Assembly: GCA_002840785.1 (NCBI GenBank)
Contig: PHCH01000003.1
Coordinates: 62,001 to 126,000 of the forward strand
From: Betaproteobacteria bacterium HGW-Betaproteobacteria-4
GTDB lineage: Bacteria; Pseudomonadota; Gammaproteobacteria; Burkholderiales; Rhodocyclaceae
Direction: 5' to 3'
DNA length: 64,000 nt
Positions within the stretch are counted from its first letter, which is position 1, and each line of letters begins with the position of its first letter. A program made the position numbers and the translations under genes. Shown in pieces: positions 1 to 9,000 of this stretch. Under the pieces are notes generated by a model that had not been told where the DNA came from, searched no databases, and saw only the letters and a program-made list of their open reading frames with translations.

Positions 1-1
1 C

Positions 2-3000
2 TTGAGCTTCACCCCGGAAGCCGGCTACATCGGCGAAGCCACGCTCACGCTGCAGGCCGACGACGGCTTTGCGACGGGAGCGCCGATTGAGGTCAAGGTG
101 AACGTGAGCGGGGCGAAGCTGCTGCAGATCCACCTGGCCCAGTTGCCGAGCATGTTGGCCGGCAAGATTGCCAAACTGCAGGCCACCGCCGACTTCGAAG
201 ACGAAAAGGGTGTGGCGATTACCAACGCGGCTTACCTCAATGTCAGCGTCGTCGATCTGGCCGGCCTGGGCAGCGTTGGCGGCAGCGCCGTGGGCGTGAA
301 CGACCAGCACGATACGATCCGCGCTGAAGCCACCGGCGCGGCCCTGGTCATCGTTCGCCGCATCGATGCCGATGGCCGCTTGATCCAGGCGGTACAGTCG
401 GTTAATGTCAAAACCGCCACCGTACCCAGCGACGACGAGGAATACTATGCGGAAGACAGCTTCATCGTCGAACCCGACGTCTATCCTGGCACCTTGACCT
501 TGATCCCCGGCGGCACCCGGCAACTCAAGGTGCACCTGATCGACTCGGGCAACGGCCAGCAAACCGACATCCACGGCGCCAGCCAGATCGAATTCGCCGG
601 CTCGCCCGAGCAGGTGGACACCTGGCTCGACCCCAGCACCCAATTGCCCTTGATCGACCCGGATACCGGCGACTACCTTTACGACCCGGACACCGGTGAA
701 ATTCTGCTCGATCCGAACACCGGCGAAACGATCACCTATGTAACGCCGGCCCTGCCGGAAGTCCGCAGCGGCACCCGCTATGTGATCAGCGACGAATCGA
801 TCGCCACGATCAGCGAAGACGGCCTCATCACCGCCATCAAGACCGGGCGGGTCACCATTTCGGTGGTGCATCTGAAGAGCGTCACCGATGGCTACGGCGC
901 CATCAGCGAGCAGGTCATCGGCCAGACCGACATCTCGCTCAACGTCGAAGCGCCCAAGGTCGTCGACACCGGTGCCGGCATCACCATCGCCGCCGACCTG
1001 GGCGGGGCAGTGCAAGCGACCACCGGCGAGACCGTGCTGATCGGGGCCGGTGCGCTGAAGCAAGACGTCGCCGTCAGCATCAAGCGCATCGAGCTGGCCA
1101 ATGTCCAAGCCGAAACCGGCATGGAGATGCCGGTGCCGGAAGCCGTACAAGCCGTGGCGGCCTTCCGCATCGACATTGGCGACCAAGCCAGCAATACCCC
1201 GTTGCAACTGGCCATTCCCCTGCAAGACACCAGCAATCTGCAAGCCGGCGAAGAAGTGCTCTTCTTCAAGAAAGGGCAGGCCCTGCAAGCGGACGGCAGC
1301 TTCAAGGACATCTGGTGGATCATCGACAACGGCTACGTCGGTGCCGACGGCGTAGCCCGCACGGCCAGCCCACCGTACGTCGGTCTGGACGAATCCGGCG
1401 AATACCTGGTCGGCAAGAAACTCCCCGGCATCATTACCAGCGAATTCGAATTGTGGGGCAATGCCGGCGATTGGCTCACCCTGGACAACGTCGGCCTCGG
1501 CTTTGGTTTGGGTGGAGACCTCGCGGCCAAGATGGTCACCGGCAGCATCGTCAGCCTGATCTGCTCCATGGCGAAAAACATCGGTGCCGCCTCCTACCAT
1601 TTCGGCGTGCCGCAGTTTGCCAAGATCGAACTACCGGTGATTCAGCCCGGCGAGCGTTTCCAGCTCAATACCGGCAACTACCTGAAACCGGCGCCCACGC
1701 CCTGGGGCAATGTCGTGGTACCCAACATCACCGACGCCAAGATTACCGATGCCAACGAATTCCAGATCACCATCAACAACCCGGATCCCGGCCTGTTCAA
1801 GGGCAAGCTCATGCTGCGCATGGTCTTCGACAACGGCACTACACGAGATGTTTGGACGAAGGAAGAGGCAGGCAGCGGCGACCTGAGCGGGGTGGTTACC
1901 GTGACGCCGCCCAAGGGCATCGCCATCGGCAGCGTCGGTTGGCAACTGGTCCGCCAGATTTCGACAGAACAGCTCAAAGGAACAGGCACCTTTGCTGATG
2001 GCGAACAGTTGGTGTTTGCCGGCAACGTCGCGCGCATCACCCCGCGCCCGCACATGGCCGCCACGCTCACCCGCACCGGTGTCGAGTTCATTCGCAAGAC
2101 CGACCAAACCGTGGTCGCCTCGGTCAATCTCGTGGACTATCTCGGCGCCCAGCAACTCGACTACATCGTCGGCCGCAAGGTCCAGCCCATCGTCTTTACC
2201 GACGACCTGTCGCGCGTCTTCATTGCCGGCAATAAAGAACTGATCGTCATCGACATGCTCACCCTGAAGGTGATCCAGGTCGAGAAAATCGAAGCCGCCA
2301 AGAACATCACCAGCCTCGCCACGGTCGGCAATCTGCTGCTCATCGGCGAAGGCACCCCGGGCGGCGGCAACCGGCTCCTCGCACTCGACATCAGTTCGCG
2401 GAACGTCGATCCCGATACCGGCAAATTCAAGAACAAACCCGTTTCCCTCAAAGGCACCGGCATCGAAGCCAGTCCCAACGGCATCGGCGGCATGATAGTC
2501 GGACCGGATGGGCGGACCCTGGTCGTCTCCGTGCCCACGCAGTCCGATACCCTGAGTTGGGGTCCGAAAGACCTCTCGCGGCGCGGCAATGTCCTCATCC
2601 TCGACCTCAATACCCTGGATATGACCACCGGCAAGATCGCCCAGCCGGTCGTCGCCAAACTGCCGGACGACGGCAAGAGCGGCAAGGCCACGATGAGCAT
2701 CATGGCCACCCGTGACGCCAACCGCTACCTGGTGGCCAACCCCCTCGACTACGACCGCGGCCTGTCCACCCTCGTTCTGACGCGCAACGCCGAAGGAACC
2801 GTCACCGGTGCCGAAATGAAGGCCATCAGCATGTTCCAGCGCGACGAGCAAGTCAAAATCGACCGCCTGGACATCCAGCGCGCCCAGAGCGCCGTGCTGG
2901 TCAAGATCGACGGCGTCGAATACGCCCTCGTCGCCGACGACAACTTCTTCGGCAACGACCAATACTGGTGGCAAATGTACGAGGCCCCCACTTTCATCTA

Positions 3001-6000
3001 CACCCCCTCCGGTCCCCCCATCGCCGTGGGCGGCAGCGCCAATGCCAAGAAGGTCAACGTCGGGGGCAAGATCGGCGTCGTCAAGGACCCGTTCGGCACC
3101 CCGGAATACCTGGGCGCCACGCTGCCGCTCGATGGCTACGGGGTGCACAACCTGGGGCTCTCCGAAGACGGCAAGGTCCTGATCGGCCAATTGCGCGGAC
3201 TCTCCAGCGCCAACATCTACGACAACGACCCGCGCCCCAGCCAGGCCCATGCCTGGGATGTCGCGGAACTGATCAAGGCAGCCCTTGCTCAGCCGGAAAA
3301 GGATCGGCTGTCGAAACACATCAAGCTGCCGCCCAATGCCGAGCAGCTCATCTCCAAAACCAACCAGCAGGCCGGCTCGATTGCCAATGGCTGGCCGATC
3401 GGGACGTTCTTTGATCCGGAGTTCATCGACGTTGTTGCAACAGGACGGATGGGGGATGTGATCGGCGTTGATCTGCGTGAACTCGCCGCCAAGCAAATTC
3501 TGCTGAAGGAAAAAGCAATAACGGAAGCCGATGCCGAGAAAACCCTGGATGCCATGAGCGACGAGGCCAGGAAACTCGTGAGAGGCCGGATGGACAAGCT
3601 GGAGGATTTCAGCCTTCAGAATGCCGACCTTAACCGCTTGGTCGATTCCTCGAGTCCAATGCAACTGGTGACGAAAAATGCGCTTTCCAAGGAAATCTAT
3701 TCACGGGCGAGTGTCGATGGCGAATTCGAACTGGACTTCAAACAATCCGGCGTCCTTTACTTCGTGCCGAATATCACCGCCAGCGGTGACGACAACGATC
3801 TTCAGAGATTGCGTGAGGGTAAAACCCTGAATGACAAATGGGCCTCGTTCTTCTTCACCTGCACGGATTCCTCGAAACCCGAAAAAGACAATGTGGTGGG
3901 TAGTGGGACGGTGACGGCCAAGGACTACGCGACCGTCAGCAACCCGTTCTTTGGAGATCGGCCGCTCGATAATCCGGGGTATTCGAAATTTGAACTGAAG
4001 GGCGGCGTAGCTGTTGGACAGGCAAACGACAAACTTGACGTCTACCGCGTCGAGCAACGTTTAAAGTATCTCGGCTATGGCCTGTCGCAGGTCAATGGCA
4101 GCGGCGAAATCGTTGTAAATGGCGAGTTCTCTAAGGAGGAGAGCGTTGACTTGCAGCAATTCGAAACAATTGTCCGCGTTGGAATAGTGCCGACGAAGGC
4201 GGATCGCGGCGCAATCAAGAAAGAGACAACCAAAAATGCCGTTGCGACCCTGAAGGTGACGGTAACCTATTTCGCGGATACGGATGATTACGTAGTCCAA
4301 CCGGAGACTGTTACGTCCTCCCTGAAGGCTGCCGGAAACAAACTTTCGGACAAAGAGAAGAAAGTTGCAAAGACCGAGGCGGAGGCCGCAGCACGCGCGA
4401 ATCAGTTGGCAGCCGCCATTGATGAGGCAAAAGCGGCCGCAAAAGCAGCATACGAGGAGGCGTTAAAAGCACCGAAAATAGGGGCCGATGGCATCATCGA
4501 AAAGCAAACCGGCCAACAAAGTCAGGGCGACAAAAATGCCAAGTTGACTACAGACTGGCTGAACGCCTACAACGCGCCGCACTGGATGGATTTCAGCTCA
4601 ATGCTGGTGACCAACGGCACGCTCTCCGCTGGCTGGGTAAACAAGGTAGCCACGGGTGGCAGCACGCAAGGTAGCAGTTGGATTTACGACATGATGCTGG
4701 CCTCGCTGAGCCAGTCGCTGACCGATAGCGCCAAACTCTGGTTCAAAGGTACCGGCAAGTTGGGCAGCATGCTCAATATCGGCATCAATTCAGCCTACAT
4801 CTCGAACGGCGATACGGGGAGCCAGAGCACCACAAAATCCAACCAGGCACGGGTGAATGGCAAGGATGTGGTGCTGGGGCTGACCCCGGACAATCTCACC
4901 AGCGTGGGCGGTACGGCGCTGGATGTGGCCGCCTACAAAGCCAGTAAATGGAACTACGACAACGCCAAAACGCTGGCGGGCATGCTGACTAACCCGAACA
5001 TCGACAACAATTACAACGCCACCCAGAAGACCTTCGGCGGCGCGACAGACAATGCTGCCGGCGCCAACCGGCAGGACATGGCGCTCAAGGACTTCCTGCG
5101 AGTCTATTCGGTGACCCTGGATGACAACCAGAAAGACAACGGCATCGGCTGGGACGATATCCCGATCGCAACCACCAAAGATCAGGAGAAGATCAAGGAA
5201 GCGCTCTTCGGCACCGGTCGGCAAGATGCAGGCATGATCGACTCGAAGAACGTCCTGCTGGGGGGTACGGCGGCGGCGTTGGGGGAGATGATGACGGCTG
5301 AGTCGTTGGCGACTTTCATGGGAAGCAAATCAAGCGTGGACTACAGCCAATGGGTCAAGCCGCTGCAAGATGCCATGGCAGAGTTCGAGATCAACACTCC
5401 AGAGCGCATCGCGGCTTTCCTTGCTCAAATAAAGCAGGAGTCGGCGGGGTTAAAGAAGGCAAAAGAGAATATCGTGTTTGATGATGGTATCACTCTGCCG
5501 ATTAGAACCCTTATCGATAAGGGAACCAACAATTTGGTCGCTAATTTCTCGGCAGGGTTCAAGCTGATATTCAAAATGGGTTCGCTTACTATTACGCACA
5601 CGGCCGATGCATACAATCAAGGAAGTGACCTAAAAAAGAACGCAAACGATTTCTTAATGAGTGAGATTGTTAGTGGCATCTATGGGGTGGATATCGTTGC
5701 GCTTATTCAGTCGAAGAAAGATGCCGACGCGGCGCTATCGACTGCAAAAGGGACGGAAAATGAAGGAGTGGCGCAAGCTGCGGCCTTGTTGGCTAACAAG
5801 AATCTTGAGGAGGCCTACAATAAAAATGTGGTTTGGGGAGAGGCGGCAAAAGAGCGAGTAGCAAATCGCGTCTATTCCAGTGACAAGGGCAATCCTGTGG
5901 GTGATCCAGCGCATGGAGCTAATGGCAAAGAATCTACGGGTGACGGTTATCGCTATATTGGGCGCGGATTAAAACAGCTGACGGGCCGATATAACACAGA

Positions 6001-9000
6001 AGGCTTTGTTGACTATGTCAGCAAAAACCCAATTGCTGGACAGCCTACATCTGCCGATATAACTGCAAACCTGGATCTGATGGTGACAGATAAGCGGCTT
6101 GCGGCCCGGTCCGCCGCTTGGTTCTGGCAGAAACAAAATAGCAATCGCTTAAATGCCAAGGCTGACAACTTGACCTTAACCGGAAACGATAGCGAGAGAC
6201 CGCAGATCGATCAAATAACCAATAGAGTCAATCCAGGTGCGCGAGAGGATGACAAAGATACAAGATGGACTAACTACATAAAGAACGTCACCGCAGTACT
6301 GAATGGTGGCAACCCTTACGAGAGCATGCGTTCCGTCCTCTCCCGCGTCGGCATCACCACCGTTGCCGGCCAGCACTATACGCGACAGTTCGGCATCACT
6401 CTGGCTGCCCATACGGCGGTAGGCATTGACGATGGCAAATCGACCAGTAACCTGATGGCAGCCGCTGGGGAAGCCCTGAGCGAAACCACGGACCTGCTAG
6501 ATCTGTCAGCGGAACAAGAGGCGCAACTGTGGACCCAAGCCCAACCGTTGTTTGACCAACTGAAGAAATCAAATGAGGACAGCGCTATGTGGATACCTAA
6601 CCTACGGGATACCAGCCTTCTAGCCGGTGCGGCGGTCGCCGTCGTCGCGGCTTCGCCGGTGCAGGCAGCCAACGACTTTGCGTTGGGTGTTTGTCGTACC
6701 GCATCGCCGTCTGCCGGCGCGGAAATTGCGCCAACAATTGATGGCGACACCTATCTGTATGAATATCATTCTGACGATCCACGCTATAAGGGCTTTAGCT
6801 TTAAGAATACTGGTGCCAAAGTGACCGTGATTAAAGCACCGCAGCATGGTGAGGTTGTTTTGGAGGATACCGCCTTGGGAACAGCCCACAACTGGTACCA
6901 CTACATGCCGAAGGATGAGGGCTACAGCGGTCGGGATCGTTTCGAGATGCTGGTGGAAAAAGGCGGCTTCAAGATTCACATCTATTACCTCATGGAAGTG
7001 CTCGATGAATATGACACCCCGACCGGACGGTGTCATTCAGGCCATTGGAAGATCTCCTCCTTCACCACTCCCACCCTCGACAATGCCGCCCTCCAAGCGC
7101 TGCTCGACGCCACTCGTATCAACAACACCGTCACCACCGCCGACCTATTAGGCGGCGCCGTCGGCCAAACTACCGGCTCGTCGATTACCCTCGACACCGA
7201 CGCCGCCGGCCACGGCTGGTACATCGACTACACGCCGTTCCTGAACGACGAGTACCTCCCCACCAGCAACCCGCTGGAATGGATCGCCAAGCCGGGCAGC
7301 GTAGCCGACGGCAAGATGGATATGCTTACCGTATTGCTGCACGAATATGGCCACGCTCTGGGTCTCGATCACACGGCGGACAGCCACGACCTGATGGCCA
7401 GCACGCTGTTGCCGGGCGTCCGCCGCCTACCCAGCGCCGAAGAACTCAACCTCATGGCCCAACTACTCGGCGTCGCCAAGGAAACCGGCAGTGCCTCGCC
7501 AGTCCCCTACGACCCCTTCAGCCCACCCGGTACGCCGCTGCCGGCCACTATCAGCCTCGCCGCCTTCGTCGCCGCCCGCCAGCGCCGCAGTACGCTTTCC
7601 TCCACGCTGACGCAATTCGAAGTCGCCGCTAACCCGACACTGACCAACCCGCAATTCGCGGATAACCAAGGCTGGGCTACGGAAGGTGATGTCGCCATCG
7701 CGGCCGGCGCAGCCACCCTCAAGGAAACCGCCACCACCCAGACCCGCCTCAACCAGGCATTCGTGCTCGGTCCCAACGACCGCTTCCTGTCCTTCACGCT
7801 GTCCGGCATCGCGCTGGACGATGTCAGCAACGCACCGGACGATGCCTTCGAAGTTGCCCTGATCGATGCCAATACTGGCTTGTCGCTGCTGGGCGGCACG
7901 GGTCTCACCCACAACGACGCCTTCCTCAACCTTCAAGCTGACGGCACGGAATACAAAGCTTCGGGTGTAACGACGGTGAAGAACGCCGACGGCAGCCGCA
8001 CGGTGCTAGTCGATCTGGCCGGCATCGCGGCGGGCACGGTGGTCAATCTATCCTTCGACCTGATCGGCTTCGGCAAGGGCGCGGCAGCAGCCAGCAGCCA
8101 CGTCACAGTCACGGATCTGCGCCTCGGCGTGCCGCAAGAAGCACACGACGATACTGCCACCCTGGCCGAAGATGCAACGCAGGATATCGACGTCATCGCC
8201 AACGACATCGGCGCCGATCAGCCGGGCGTGTTGCCGGTTCTGGTCAGCGGTCCGGCACACGGCACGGCGGAAATCACAGCCGAAGGCCGTTTCCGCTACA
8301 AGCCGACGGCTAACTGGTCGGGCGAGGACAGCTTCAGCTACCGCCTATCCGACGGCAATCTCGATTCCAACATCGCCGAGGTCAAGCTGACGGTCACCTC
8401 GGTCAACGATGCCCCGGTGCTTGCCGCCAACACCGCCACGCTGGACGAGGACGGCGAAGCCGTTATCGACTTGCTGCAAGGCGCCACGGACGTCGACGGC
8501 GACGTGCTTACGGCCACCGTCAAGACCGGCCCGCAACACGGCAGCCTGACGCAGAACACGGACGGTAGCTGGACCTATGTGCCGAATGCCGACTGGAACG
8601 GTTCCGATGCCATCGTCTATGAAGTCACCGACGGCAATCTCGTCACCAGCGGCGTAATTGCGCTGATCGTCAAGGCGGTCAACGACGCACCGGTGATTGC
8701 ACCGCGCACGGTGACGCTGGATGAAGACGGCCAAGCCGTCATCGATCTGCTGCAAGGCGCGACGGACGTGGATGGCGATGTGCTCACGGCAACCGTTACG
8801 ACGGCCACGCAACATGGCAGCCTGACGCAGAACGCCGACGGGACTTGGACCTATGTGCCCAATGCCGACTGGAACGGCAGTGATGCCATCGTCTATCAAG
8901 TCAGCGACGGTGCGCTCAGCACCAGCGGCGTGATTGCGCTGGTGGTCAAGGCGGTCAACGACGCGCCGGCGATTGCACCGCGCACGGTCACGCTGGACGA

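Noticed and set aside
1631-3664. Long frames opposite or within the giant gene and other high-GC genes (for example 1631-3664, 8345-10177, 48280-50280, 55728-57392)
   Set aside because: These are by-products of high-GC third positions in true genes; their translations are rich in Arg, His and Gln and show no domain.
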